A stretch of 59,915 nucleotides of DNA from CAWUIO01 sp963922455 (GTDB lineage: Bacteria; Bacteroidota; Bacteroidia; Cytophagales; Microscillaceae). Below, piece by piece: positions 36,322 to 45,189 of the stretch. A program made the translations under genes and the position numbers. Each line of letters starts with the position of its first letter. Position 1 is the first letter of the stretch. The notes under the pieces were generated by a model. That model ran no database searches. It saw nothing but the letters and a program-made list of their open reading frames with translations, and was not told where the DNA came from. The stretch lies in the NCBI GenBank assembly GCA_963922455.1, contig CAWUIO010000027.1:1-59915 (forward strand), written 5' to 3'.

Positions 36322-36347
36322 TCGTACTACATAGCTGGTTGAAGGAT

Positions 36348-36393
36348 AATAGGAGCGAAATAACACCCCCCCCGTTGTTTCCTCCTATTTTTT
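36348..36393 (+). terminator. Hairpin with C8 loop and T-tract in the mutS leader
   Basis: AATAGGAGCGAAATAAC pairs with GTTGTTTCCTCCTATT (one bulge, one G-T) around a loop of eight Cs, and is followed by Ts to 36393. It looks like an intrinsic terminator on the plus strand, although no coding gene precedes it on that strand. CCTCCTATTTTT recurs at about 36442. Confidence 0.6.
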
Positions 36394-36509
36394 ACGCCTC
36401 CCTTCATATTGTTAGCCTAAGAAATTGATAATTTGAGGAATCCTCCTATTTTTGAAAGCTAGAGTAATTTTTACATACCCAAATTAGCGCAAGCACAGCA
36501 ATTAATTGT

Positions 36510-39134
36510 ATGGCCAAGAAGAGTAAAGGGGAAACCCCCATGATGAAGCAGTATAATAGCTTTAAAAGCAAGTACCCGGGAGCTATCCTGCTTTTCAGAG
36601 TGGGCGATTTTTATGAGACCTTTGGGCAGGATGCGGTCTTGGCTAGTCAAATTTTAGGAATTACCCTCACTAAGCGCAATAATGGCTCGGCCTCTGAGAC
36701 CGAATTGGCGGGATTTCCCTACCACGCCTTAGATAATTATCTTTCCAGGTTGGTCAAATCTGGACAAAGGGTGGCTATTTGTGATCAAATTGAAGACCCT
36801 CGTTTTGCCAAAAAACTAGTGAAAAGGGGGGTAACCGAATTGGTCAGTCCGGGTGTATCCTACAATGACCAAGTACTTGAGACCAAGAGCAATAATTATT
36901 TGGCTTCTTTGACCCACGATGGGCCAACGTGGGGGATATCGTTTTTGGATATATCTACCGGCGAATTTTTAGTGTACGAGGGGAATCAGGAAAATATTGA
37001 AAAGCTTATCGCGAGCTTTAACCCGGCTGAGGTGCTATGCTCCAAAGCGGAACGAGGGCTATTTTTGGATATTTTAGGAGACAAGCATAATCCTTATTTT
37101 TTAGAAGAATGGTTTTTTCAATACGAATTTGCTTATGAACTATTGATAAAACATTTTGCTACCCAGTCTCTTAAAGGTTTTGGTGTAGAAAAGATGGCCC
37201 AAGGGCTGGCCGCTGCTGGGGCCATTTTGCATTACCTGGAACAGAGTATGCACCAGCACCTAAAACATATCACCTCGCTCTCCCGAATTGAGCAAGGTCA
37301 TTACGTTTGGTTAGACCAGTTTACGATCCGGAATTTGGAACTGGTGTACCCCCAACAGAGTGGAGGGGTGTCCTTGATGGAAATTTTGGACCATACCCAC
37401 AGCCCTATGGGGTCGCGTCTTTTAAGAAAATGGACCATGCTCCCTTTGAAAAACAAAGAGAAGATCCTAGAGCGACAGTCTGTAGTTTCCAGTTTGCTGG
37501 AAAATCCCGGCCTCTGTGAGGAAATCCAAGAAGTTTTACAGCAAGTAGGGGATCTGGAACGCCTCATCTCCAAAGTAGCTTCTCGGAGGGTGAGGCCAAG
37601 AGAGTTGTTGCAAATTAAGAAGTCTTTGCAACACATCAAGGATTTAAAAGAAAAGCTCTTGCAAGTGGATATTCCCTTTTTGCAAAAGTACGCCCACCGT
37701 TTGGACCCCTGCCCTTTTTTGATGGATACGCTAGAAAAATCCTTACTAGAAAATCCAAAAGCCCTGATTAATGAAGGAGGGCTTATCAAGGGAGGGGTGA
37801 GTGAAAGTTTAGACGAGCTTCGCGATATTGTTGACAACAGCAAGGCTTATCTCGAGAAGACAAGGCAACACGCTGTGGAGGAAACCGGAATAAGTAGTTT
37901 AAAAATCGGATTTAATAAGGTATTTGGATACTACTTGGAGGTGAGTAATACGCATAAAAACAAAGTGCCTACTTCTTGGGTACGAAAGCAAACGCTTACC
38001 AGTGCCGAGCGCTATATCACGGAGGAGCTTAAAGAATACGAAGATAAAATCCTGCACGCTGAAGAGAAGATCGTGGCCGAAGAGTTACAACTTTATCAGC
38101 AATTGGTGGAAGATGCGAGTGATTTTATTGCTCCGATTCAGCAGGATGCCCGGGTTTTAGGAGGCTTGGACTGCCTTTGTTCATTTGCCACTTTGGCCCT
38201 CAAATATGATTATTGCTGCCCGCAGCTGGGGGAAGATTTTGTCATTGATATCCAAGAGGGGCGTCACCCCGTGATAGAGCGGCAGTTGCCTGCTGACCAA
38301 CCTTTTATCCCTAACTCCCTTTATTTGGACCGGGACGATCAACAAATTATGGTGATTACAGGCCCTAATATGGCTGGGAAGTCAGCTCTCTTGCGTCAAG
38401 TAGCGTTGATTTGTATCATGGCCCAAATGGGTTCATTCGTACCCGCTAAACGGGCTAAGATTGGGATTGTAGATAAAATCTTTACCCGGGTAGGGGCTTC
38501 CGACAATTTGGCCCGGGGCGAGTCTACCTTTATGGTAGAAATGATGGAGACGGCCAGCATCATGAACAATCTTAGCGACCGAAGCTTGGTTTTAATGGAT
38601 GAGATTGGTCGCGGAACCAGTACCTACGACGGGATATCCATTGCTTGGTCTATTTTAGAGTATCTTCATGAGCATCCCCGCTCAAGACCTAAGACCCTTT
38701 TTGCCACGCATTACCACGAGTTGAACGAGTTGGCCAATCAGTTTTCTCGCATTCATAACTTTCACGTGAGCGTCAAAGAGATAAACAAGCGTATTGTTTT
38801 TTTACGAAAGCTGTCTCCCGGAGGCTCCGAACATAGTTTTGGAATACACGTGGCCAAGATGGCAGGAATTCCTCCCCAAGTGGTAGAGAGGGCCCAAGAA
38901 ATTATGCATTATTTTGAGTCGGAGCGACTGAAAAGCTCGTCAAAATCAGATCCTGATTTAAAAGAAAAGTTAAAAGATGTCCCGCCCAATAGCTATCAGT
39001 TAAATATTTTTGAAGCCCAAGATCCTGCCTTGGAAAGGATCAAAAACCTTCTGGAATCCCTGGATGTCAACATGCTTTCTCCCATTGAGGCACTTTTAAA
39101 ACTCAATGAATTAAAAAGTTTGTTGCAAAAATAG
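36510..39134 (+). CDS. mutS: DNA mismatch repair protein MutS
   Basis: 874 aa. The N-terminal mismatch-recognition domain keeps the Phe-x-Glu motif (GDFYETFGQDA, residues about 32-42). The core and lever domains follow. The ATPase domain has Walker A GPNMAGKSALL (about 618), Walker B LVLMDEIGRGTSTYDG and the family's FATHYHELNEL segment. The C-terminal helix-turn-helix region carries the dimer contact. The protein finds base mismatches and recruits MutL. The ATG at 36510 is the first in frame with MutS homology. Confidence 0.98.
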   Translation: MAKKSKGETPMMKQYNSFKSKYPGAILLFRVGDFYETFGQDAVLASQILGITLTKRNNGSASETELAGFPYHALDNYLSRLVKSGQRVAICDQIEDPRFAKKLVKRGVTELVSPGVSYNDQVLETKSNNYLASLTHDGPTWGISFLDISTGEFLVYEGNQENIEKLIASFNPAEVLCSKAERGLFLDILGDKHNPYFLEEWFFQYEFAYELLIKHFATQSLKGFGVEKMAQGLAAAGAILHYLEQSMHQHLKHITSLSRIEQGHYVWLDQFTIRNLELVYPQQSGGVSLMEILDHTHSPMGSRLLRKWTMLPLKNKEKILERQSVVSSLLENPGLCEEIQEVLQQVGDLERLISKVASRRVRPRELLQIKKSLQHIKDLKEKLLQVDIPFLQKYAHRLDPCPFLMDTLEKSLLENPKALINEGGLIKGGVSESLDELRDIVDNSKAYLEKTRQHAVEETGISSLKIGFNKVFGYYLEVSNTHKNKVPTSWVRKQTLTSAERYITEELKEYEDKILHAEEKIVAEELQLYQQLVEDASDFIAPIQQDARVLGGLDCLCSFATLALKYDYCCPQLGEDFVIDIQEGRHPVIERQLPADQPFIPNSLYLDRDDQQIMVITGPNMAGKSALLRQVALICIMAQMGSFVPAKRAKIGIVDKIFTRVGASDNLARGESTFMVEMMETASIMNNLSDRSLVLMDEIGRGTSTYDGISIAWSILEYLHEHPRSRPKTLFATHYHELNELANQFSRIHNFHVSVKEINKRIVFLRKLSPGGSEHSFGIHVAKMAGIPPQVVERAQEIMHYFESERLKSSSKSDPDLKEKLKDVPPNSYQLNIFEAQDPALERIKNLLESLDVNMLSPIEALLKLNELKSLLQK

Positions 39135-39191
39135 ACAATTAATTATTGAAATAATCATATTAGTATCTATTCATGCGTGATAGCACAATTT

Positions 39192-39231
39192 TGAGAATTA
39201 TATATTCTCATAATGGGAAAAATTTTCCCAT
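39192..39231. promoter_or_regulatory. Two adjacent perfect palindromes
   Basis: TGAGAAT-N5-ATTCTCA (39192-39210) is followed by ATGGGAAAA-A-TTTTCCCAT (39213-39231). They lie in the 470-bp gap between mutS and the sugar-phosphate transferase gene, 370-410 bp upstream of the latter. They look like operator sites, or they could form a mutS 3' hairpin; neither is followed by a strong T-tract. Confidence 0.45.
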
Positions 39232-39257
39232 ATCGGTGCGCTATGGAGCTAAGCAAA

Positions 39258-39267
39258 GGGGGGGGGG
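39258..39267 (+). repeat. G10 homopolymer tract
   Basis: Ten consecutive Gs in the gap between mutS and the sugar-phosphate transferase gene. Such tracts slip easily during replication; here it is intergenic. Confidence 0.7.
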
Positions 39268-39455
39268 CCTGCTAAAGCCTTATAAAACATAGTGTGGTAT
39301 AGATAGCGGCCAAATGATTAAAAAAAACTTGTAACCTTATTTTTATTTCAACGTAGAGATAAGTAATAGAAAAGAACATCTTCCCTTTTTCTAGATTAAT
39401 CCAGCGATTTTATTACTTCTCATTATTTTATGGGCCTTTTCCCAAAATGGAGCCA

Positions 39456-39482
39456 ATATATTTCCAATAATGGGAAATATAT
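39456..39482. promoter_or_regulatory. Third palindrome upstream of the sugar-phosphate transferase
   Basis: ATATATTTCC and GGAAATATAT are perfect 10-bp arms around 7 bases. It shares the GGGAAA/TTTCCC half-site with the palindrome at 39213-39231, so both may bind the same regulator. It is about 120 bp upstream of the start codon. Confidence 0.4.
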
Positions 39483-39604
39483 CTCCCTTTATTTGATGTG
39501 TAAACCCCTTCAAATCAGGCTTTTATTGTCCTTTTTCTAACTTGGCATAAGTTTCGATATATGCTATACGTAAGAAATTTGGATAATATTAACATTTTGA
39601 AGAA

Positions 39605-40711
39605 ATGAAGTATTTCAATCGTATTGCTAACCTAAGCCTCCCTTCATCTTCTTCCGACCTTAGCCCTAGCAAACTATTAGTAAACCTAATTGGGTATTTT
39701 CAGGTCATTTTCAACAGTTTAGTGAAGGTTTTCACTCCGATCCGCGCCCGTAAAGTAGTTATTGTCGGTCAAGGCATTTTGGCCAATAAACTTTACAAGT
39801 TTTTTCAATCCGGACGTTCGTTTGGATATGAATTTTGTGGTTTTTATGATATTCAATCGAATACCCCAGGCGTAAAAGGAAACATAGAAGACCTCAAAGA
39901 ATTTTGCTTGAAAAATGAAGTAGACGAGATTTATTTCACTCGTAATCATTCCAACTCCAATTTGGTAAAGGAATTAATCGAGTTTTCAGATAAAAACTTT
40001 ATTTATTTTCGGATCGCTCACCACAATCAAGATTTTACCAACACCCTGAAGCCTATCAAAACCTATTATTACGACGATGTGCCGGTCATGCGGCTTCGCA
40101 AAGAGCCTTTGGCATCGCGTTTTAATCAAGGCTTAAAGCGAGCTTTTGATATTGTATTCTCCACCTTGGTATTGATGGTTTTGATTCCATTCGTTTTCCC
40201 TTTTATTGCCTTAGCTATTTACTTTGAAGATCCCGGTCCTATCTTTTTCGTTCAGAAAAGACCTGGCAAGAAAAATAAGCTTTTCAATTGTTTCAAGTTC
40301 CGCTCTATGCGGGTAAACAATGACGGGGAGAAGCAAGCAAGCAAAAATGATTCTCGAATCACCAAGGTTGGGGCCTTTTTGCGAAAAACGAGTTTGGATG
40401 AATTGCCCCAGTTTATTAATGTCTTACTAGGGGATATGTCGGTCGTAGGGCCACGGCCTAATATGGTGAAGCAATTAGAATTTTATTCTCAACATATTGA
40501 TAATTACAGCTTCCGACATTTTGTAACTCCTGGGATCACGGGTTATGCCCAAGTAAATGGCTTCCGGGGAGAAACCCAAACCATTGATTTGATGGAAAAG
40601 CGGGTTCAGTTTGATATTGCATATATGGAAAAATGGAGCCTTTGGTTTGACCTTAAAATCATTTTCCTTACCGCTTGGAATATGGTGGCAGGAGAAGAAA
40701 ATGCGTATTAG
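39605..40711 (+). CDS. Polyprenyl-phosphate sugar-1-phosphate transferase
   Basis: 368 aa. Residues about 45-155 look like the Rossmann-type middle domain of WcaJ/WbaP-like enzymes (KVVIVGQGILANKL). Residues about 178-368 are the catalytic bacterial sugar transferase domain: KRAFDIVFSTLVL, a re-entrant hydrophobic helix, FFVQKRPG, FKFRSMR, TSLDELPQF, VVGPRP and GITGYAQVNG. It should start lipid-linked exopolysaccharide or capsule synthesis at the inner membrane. The usual four N-terminal transmembrane helices of the ~460-aa relatives are missing. It is monocistronic with a terminator at 40750-40773. Confidence 0.9.
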   Translation: MKYFNRIANLSLPSSSSDLSPSKLLVNLIGYFQVIFNSLVKVFTPIRARKVVIVGQGILANKLYKFFQSGRSFGYEFCGFYDIQSNTPGVKGNIEDLKEFCLKNEVDEIYFTRNHSNSNLVKELIEFSDKNFIYFRIAHHNQDFTNTLKPIKTYYYDDVPVMRLRKEPLASRFNQGLKRAFDIVFSTLVLMVLIPFVFPFIALAIYFEDPGPIFFVQKRPGKKNKLFNCFKFRSMRVNNDGEKQASKNDSRITKVGAFLRKTSLDELPQFINVLLGDMSVVGPRPNMVKQLEFYSQHIDNYSFRHFVTPGITGYAQVNGFRGETQTIDLMEKRVQFDIAYMEKWSLWFDLKIIFLTAWNMVAGEENAY

Positions 40712-40749
40712 CCGTACACAAATCTCTTCTTAAAGTATTCATTTCTTGT

Positions 40750-40773
40750 AAAGCAGCTTCGGCTGCTTTTTTT
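40750..40773 (+). terminator. Rho-independent terminator after the sugar transferase
   Basis: AAGCAGC pairs with GCTGCTT around a TTCG tetraloop, followed by a T-tract. It begins 39 bases past the stop codon. Confidence 0.9.
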
Positions 40774-40853
40774 ATTCCCTAATCTTTGTAAGCAAGGCAA
40801 CCCTTTTTGAAGGGGGCTTGTCAGTAAGTATAGATTGTGGATAAAAATTCTGA

Positions 40854-41459
40854 ATGCAACCAAGCGAGAAAAAAATTTTAAAAGGTTGCCGTAATGGTAA
40901 TCCAAAGTACCAAAAAATGCTTTATGAAGCTTTTTATGGTAAAATGAAGAGTATTTGCTTGCGTTATTCCAAAGATAGCGAGGAAGCACGGGATATATTA
41001 CAAGAAGGCTTCCTCAAAGTGTTTAAAAATATTCATAAATTTAAAGGAGAGGGATCACTCGAAGGCTGGATTCGGAGAATTGTTGTAAACACTTCCATCA
41101 ACTATTATCACAAAAACAGTAAACACCGTAATATCTTCTCATTAGAAGATGTATACCATATACAAGAGTCTCATTTGGATGTAAATAATCCATACGTAAT
41201 TGATGATTTATCTTACAAAGACCTCCTAAGGCTCATACGGTCCCTACCTCCAGCGTATCAAACCGTTTTTAACCTTTACGTAATCGAAGGTTATAATCAT
41301 CGTGAAATCGGTGAAATGTTAGGTATAAGTGAAGGAACTTCTAAGTCAAATCTGGCCAAAGCCCGTATGCGGCTCAAGAAGCATGTCCTTAAGTTATATA
41401 CCAGTAAATCACGAACGAGTTATGTCCAGGAAAATGTCGATAGACCGGTTTTTTCGTGA
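40854..41459 (+). CDS. ECF-family RNA polymerase sigma factor
   Basis: 201 aa. Sigma region 2 spans about residues 20-90 (ARDILQEGFLKVFKNIHKF, then GWIRRIVVNTSINYYHKN), and region 4 spans about 120-175 (LRLIRSLPPAYQTVFNLYVIEGY, then HREIGEMLGISEGTSKSNLAKARMRL in its helix-turn-helix). The C-terminal tail is Lys/Arg-rich. The gene overlaps the next one by 38 bases, the usual arrangement of a sigma factor and its anti-sigma factor, so activity is probably held back by the product of 41422-43170. Confidence 0.95.
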   Translation: MQPSEKKILKGCRNGNPKYQKMLYEAFYGKMKSICLRYSKDSEEARDILQEGFLKVFKNIHKFKGEGSLEGWIRRIVVNTSINYYHKNSKHRNIFSLEDVYHIQESHLDVNNPYVIDDLSYKDLLRLIRSLPPAYQTVFNLYVIEGYNHREIGEMLGISEGTSKSNLAKARMRLKKHVLKLYTSKSRTSYVQENVDRPVFS

Positions 41460-43170
41460 GATTGCTAAGAAGCATCGAGAGCCCTTCCGGAAACAGGATT
41501 GGGAAGCAATGCACGAATTGCTACAAGCAGAAGGCCTGTCAAAGCCATCAGAAATTTCTTATGGCCAACGTCATAAATTTGTACTCCGTACCTTTACCTC
41601 GGTAGCGGCTTTATTTCTATGCCTCATCCCCACATATTTGTTGCGAGAGGATACTAGCCTTAATAAGCAAGCTATTGTTTGGGAAGAGCAATCTATTAAT
41701 ACCGAAGGCCCTAAAGTAGCTACTCCTCAAAATGTAGAAAATAATAACTCGGAGCTTAACCCCGAAGTGCTAAGCTCCGAAGAATACTCATCTACTTCGT
41801 TTCCTCAAAACGTAGATAAATCAAAGGCCCAAGTGCTAAGTCTACCAACCCTGTCTAAAGAGGATAAAAAATTAAGTCCCGACCCATCAAAAAAATCCCT
41901 AAGTCCGGTCCGAATTGCTCAAACGGAAAGGATACCCAATGCTAATCAAAGAAAAAAAGCTGCCCCAAGCTCCGAAATGATTTTTCCTAAGCCTTTACAT
42001 ACATTTGCCTACACCGAACTCGAGCCTAGACCTGATTTGAGTGTTCTAAAGATACTGAATTCTCAACCTGTATCTTATGGTATTCCTTCGGGGATCCGTG
42101 GCTTAGGCAGGGGAGAAGCCCAATTTGGTTTGTTCCCCCCCCTCACCAGTCAAGGGCTCTTAGGAGAAAGACAAAGGGCGAAGTTGTCCTTACACCTTAT
42201 TTCAGGGAAATCATACTCCAATCACGGTTTTGCTCTTGCGGGCCTTTCCAACCGGAGTGATAGTGCAAATGCTGGCTTACAGATTTCAGGGGGAGTAAAC
42301 AAAGTACAAGGTATTCAGTCGGGGGTACAAATGGGAGGCTTGGCCAATCAAGCGGGTTCCTTTGAGCGAGGGCTACAAATTGCTGGCCTGATCAATATTT
42401 CTGACCTCCAAGAACCATCCTCTGATCTGGATAAGCCAAAGGTCAAAAATACGTTTCAAATTGCTGGGGTCTCCAATATGAGTCCCCACGGGGAGTTGAA
42501 TGCCCAAGTAGCAGGCCTCAGTAATTCCGCTTCTACCATTAAAGGTCTGCAAGTCGCCTCGGTTTTAAATAAAACCCAAGTGGTAAAAGGTGCCCAGATA
42601 AGTGCCGGAGTTAATGTTGCCCGCAAAGTAGAAGGTGTACAAATAGGCTTAATTAACGTAGCCGACTCCGTTGATGGCGTACAAATAGGCTTATTTAGCT
42701 ATGTAAAATCCGATCCCTACATTCGTTTAGAGTTTTGGGGAAGTGAGGCCTTACACTCCAATATTGGCTTAAAGGTAGGTAGGCAACAGTTTTACAACAT
42801 CTTTGCTATGGGTAGCCAAATTGAGCAAAACCGTTTCCGTTGGGCTATAGGCTACGGTTTTGGTACCGAGACTCGCTTCAACCCAAGCACTTTCTTAAAT
42901 ACCGACCTCATTGCCTTCCACGTCAACGAAGATCGTGGTTTTACCAAGCAGCTCAATTTACTAACTACTCTTAAGTTTAGCTTAGGGAAACGTTTCGGCA
43001 AAAGATTTGCCATCTTTGGAGGCCCAAGTATCAATACGCTATTTTCCGATTTCCGGAATGAGAATAATCAAATTGGCTCCCGAATTGCCCCTTGGATTAT
43101 TTTTCAAGACTTCACCGGAGGCACCAAAGTGCAGATGTGGGTTGGTTTCAACCTAGGCTTGAAACTATAA
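41422..43170 (+). CDS. Predicted dual-membrane-spanning anti-sigma factor with surface repeats
   Basis: 582 aa from the ATG at 41422 (another ATG at 41434; a longer frame to 41329 is probably not used). Residues 1-50 are cytosolic and contain RKQDWEAMHELL, the short anti-sigma pattern of Bacteroidota. One transmembrane helix spans about 53-74. Residues 75-205 are low-complexity and probably extended. Residues 265-425 hold repeats of the LA_2272 surface-repeat kind (VQIGLINVA, LQIAGLINI, AQVAGLSNS). Residues 430-582 alternate aromatic strands like a small outer-membrane barrel. A single chain could thus link sigma factor, inner membrane and outer membrane, as in the dual membrane-spanning anti-sigma (Dma) proteins of Bacteroides. 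Confidence 0.8.
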   Translation: MSRKMSIDRFFREIAKKHREPFRKQDWEAMHELLQAEGLSKPSEISYGQRHKFVLRTFTSVAALFLCLIPTYLLREDTSLNKQAIVWEEQSINTEGPKVATPQNVENNNSELNPEVLSSEEYSSTSFPQNVDKSKAQVLSLPTLSKEDKKLSPDPSKKSLSPVRIAQTERIPNANQRKKAAPSSEMIFPKPLHTFAYTELEPRPDLSVLKILNSQPVSYGIPSGIRGLGRGEAQFGLFPPLTSQGLLGERQRAKLSLHLISGKSYSNHGFALAGLSNRSDSANAGLQISGGVNKVQGIQSGVQMGGLANQAGSFERGLQIAGLINISDLQEPSSDLDKPKVKNTFQIAGVSNMSPHGELNAQVAGLSNSASTIKGLQVASVLNKTQVVKGAQISAGVNVARKVEGVQIGLINVADSVDGVQIGLFSYVKSDPYIRLEFWGSEALHSNIGLKVGRQQFYNIFAMGSQIEQNRFRWAIGYGFGTETRFNPSTFLNTDLIAFHVNEDRGFTKQLNLLTTLKFSLGKRFGKRFAIFGGPSINTLFSDFRNENNQIGSRIAPWIIFQDFTGGTKVQMWVGFNLGLKL

Positions 43171-43203
43171 AAAAAGCCTTTTCCCGGGGTAAGAGAAAAG
43201 GCT
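43168..43203 (-). terminator. Rho-independent terminator after the TerB-like gene
   Basis: AGCCTTTTC (43175-43183) and GAAAAGGCT (43195-43203) are perfect 9-bp arms around 11 bases. On the minus strand seven Ts follow. The T-run overlaps the stop codon of the convergent anti-sigma gene. Confidence 0.88.
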
Positions 43204-43225
43204 CCATTGGAGAGTTAAACCAGGC

Positions 43226-44140
43226 TTACTTCAAGAAAGATCCGATTATATTACCCAACCCGGCATTTCCTTGTTTTTTGTTTCCACCCCCGAGGATATC
43301 AACCAAACTACCCATACCTTTTCCATGGCCAGTAGATTTTGTAAAGGCACTCATGAGTCCACCCAAGGCAGAGCTTCCACCGCCACCTTGTAACATGCCA
43401 CTAACCAAAGAACCCAACATACCTCCACCAACTCCACCACCGGTATTTCCTTGGGACTTTCCACCGCCCATAAGGCCTCCTAAAACAGAGCCCATCATGC
43501 TACCGAGTCCGCCACCGCTTGCTTGTCCTTGGCCACCACCGCCGGCCATCATCTTGGTAAGCATGGCCACGGCCACACTAGAAAGGCTGGTACTTACCGT
43601 AGAACCGTTCATAAAGTTATTGGTAGGGATTTTGGCCGATTGGAACATACCCATCAAGCCAGTTTTTTCCAAAAAGTTACCCGACTCTTCTTTGGGTTCA
43701 CCCGTCGCACTTACCAAAGCATTCCCTTCCATCTGCTCAGCTTCTTTATTGGCGGTTTTTACGTAATTCTGCAAAGCGGCAAATTGTTCGTCGTTGATAC
43801 CTAAAACCCCGTTAATTTGCGTAATCGCCTGAACCTCTTCGGTTTCTAATTCTCCATCTTTGTAAGAAATGTTCAGCAGGTCGGTTACCAGGGCATACTT
43901 CAGTTCATTGTCGGTAAATTTGCTCAAATGCTCTTTTAAGTTTACATTTTGCGTGTTTTTAAGAGCATCGGTCACCTGGGCCTTGGATTCTTCAGAAAGT
44001 CCGGCTACTGTGGCCATTTGGTCCATAAAGGCCACTTCGCCCTCTGTACTTTCGTGGTCGGCCGTACTGATGGCTCCCATAATTACTAGGTAGGAAGTTT
44101 TTACTTCTTCATTTTGCTCGAGGAATGCATTTGCGCTCAT
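43226..44140 (-). CDS. TerB-like protein with Gly-rich C-terminal region
   Basis: 304 aa from the ATG at 44140; the frame extends upstream to 44239 but the extra residues look non-coding. Residues 1-135 are helical and resemble the TerB/DjlA-type all-alpha fold (TSYLVIMGAISTADHESTEGE, ALVTDLLNISYKDGELETEE), with acidic residues that could bind metal. Residues about 195-304 are Gly/Ser/Met-rich (GGGLGSMMGSVLGGLMGGG) with hydrophobic repeats, perhaps self-associating. The function is unknown. It has its own terminator (43168-43203). Confidence 0.7.
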   Translation of the reverse strand: MSANAFLEQNEEVKTSYLVIMGAISTADHESTEGEVAFMDQMATVAGLSEESKAQVTDALKNTQNVNLKEHLSKFTDNELKYALVTDLLNISYKDGELETEEVQAITQINGVLGINDEQFAALQNYVKTANKEAEQMEGNALVSATGEPKEESGNFLEKTGLMGMFQSAKIPTNNFMNGSTVSTSLSSVAVAMLTKMMAGGGGQGQASGGGLGSMMGSVLGGLMGGGKSQGNTGGGVGGGMLGSLVSGMLQGGGGSSALGGLMSAFTKSTGHGKGMGSLVDILGGGNKKQGNAGLGNIIGSFLK

Positions 44141-44257
44141 TGTGTATAGATTAAGAATGAATAAAAATTGAGGACAAGCGAATGATGTGTTATTTGCCTT
44201 TTCTTCTAATGAGAAGACCGGTGTCAGGCAAAAAGTCACATCCCTATGACCAAAAAA

Positions 44258-45112
44258 TTAGAACCTTTTGATAAACTTCAAATAACGGGTTTTACTAGAA
44301 TCATTGAGATAAATCCCTTTCTTATCCAAGCGATCAATACGAACTTCCCCTCCATAGGCGTGAATTACCTGGCCACCTTCCAGGTAGATCCCTACATGAA
44401 CTACGCGCCCATCTCCATCCTTCTGCTTTTGGAAAAAAACGAGGTCCCCTACCTGGGCTTCTTCAAAGGGAACCAGGTCCCCTCTTTCGGCTTGCTGGTA
44501 AGAGTCCCGAGGGATCCAGTACCCATTCATTTTATAAACCACTTGGGTAAAACCCGAACAATCAAAACCATCGGGCCCTTTTCCACCCCATAAATAGGGC
44601 ACTCCCAAAAAAGAACGGGCGGTTTTAATCACCTCTTTTTTAGGCCGTTTTGCCTCCACTTCACGGGCTTTGGTTTTTACACTAAAACGTTCATCGCCAA
44701 TTTTAATCTTCCCATTCTCAAAATAGGGTAAGGTAGCTCCCGCCGGGATATCATAACGCACTTCTTCAATCGTGGCATAAGATTCCTTTCCAACATCGGC
44801 CACAAAGGTATTATTCTCCGCGTAATTTTCGTAATAGGCTTTTGATATGGGCTGTACCTCCTCAAACGGGATCCATCCCGCATAGCCATCGTATTGGTTT
44901 TCAATTTTCACCCAGGTCTTGGCTCGGTTCTTCTCGGTCACCTTAAAAACGTCTCCAAATAATAGCTGAGTTACTTGTTCACTGCTATCATGGTCTTCCC
45001 CACGAACGGCAAGCACTTTATCCAGGCACATACCATAATCCAAGCCTTGGGCCAGCAGACTTTGCCAGGCCAAACTCCCAAGTATTACAAAAAGAAATGT
45101 GATTTTTTTCAT
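44258..45112 (-). CDS. NlpC/P60 cell-wall hydrolase with SH3 domains
   Basis: 284 aa from the ATG at 45112 (the codon at 45118 is a TTG). Signal peptide MKKITFLFVILGSLAWQSLL, cleavage after LAQ. Residues about 30-150 look like two bacterial SH3 domains. The C-terminal NlpC/P60 domain (about 160-284) keeps the catalytic Cys in FDCSGF, the His in VVHVGIYL, and the third polar residue in VIHAYG. It should cut gamma-D-glutamyl-diaminopimelate or similar stem-peptide bonds in the periplasm. It is monocistronic. Confidence 0.93.
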   Translation of the reverse strand: MKKITFLFVILGSLAWQSLLAQGLDYGMCLDKVLAVRGEDHDSSEQVTQLLFGDVFKVTEKNRAKTWVKIENQYDGYAGWIPFEEVQPISKAYYENYAENNTFVADVGKESYATIEEVRYDIPAGATLPYFENGKIKIGDERFSVKTKAREVEAKRPKKEVIKTARSFLGVPYLWGGKGPDGFDCSGFTQVVYKMNGYWIPRDSYQQAERGDLVPFEEAQVGDLVFFQKQKDGDGRVVHVGIYLEGGQVIHAYGGEVRIDRLDKKGIYLNDSSKTRYLKFIKRF

Positions 45113-45189
45113 ATCCAATACTAAACAATTTATCTAAAACTACTAAAATTTTTCTGATCTGTTTTATAAGCCGGGTTTAAGCGGGATAA

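Noticed and set aside
40779..40830. CCCTTTTTGAAGGGGG as a terminator or riboswitch before the ECF sigma gene
   Set aside because: Arms of five or six bases without a T-tract, directly after a much better terminator; no known riboswitch pattern.
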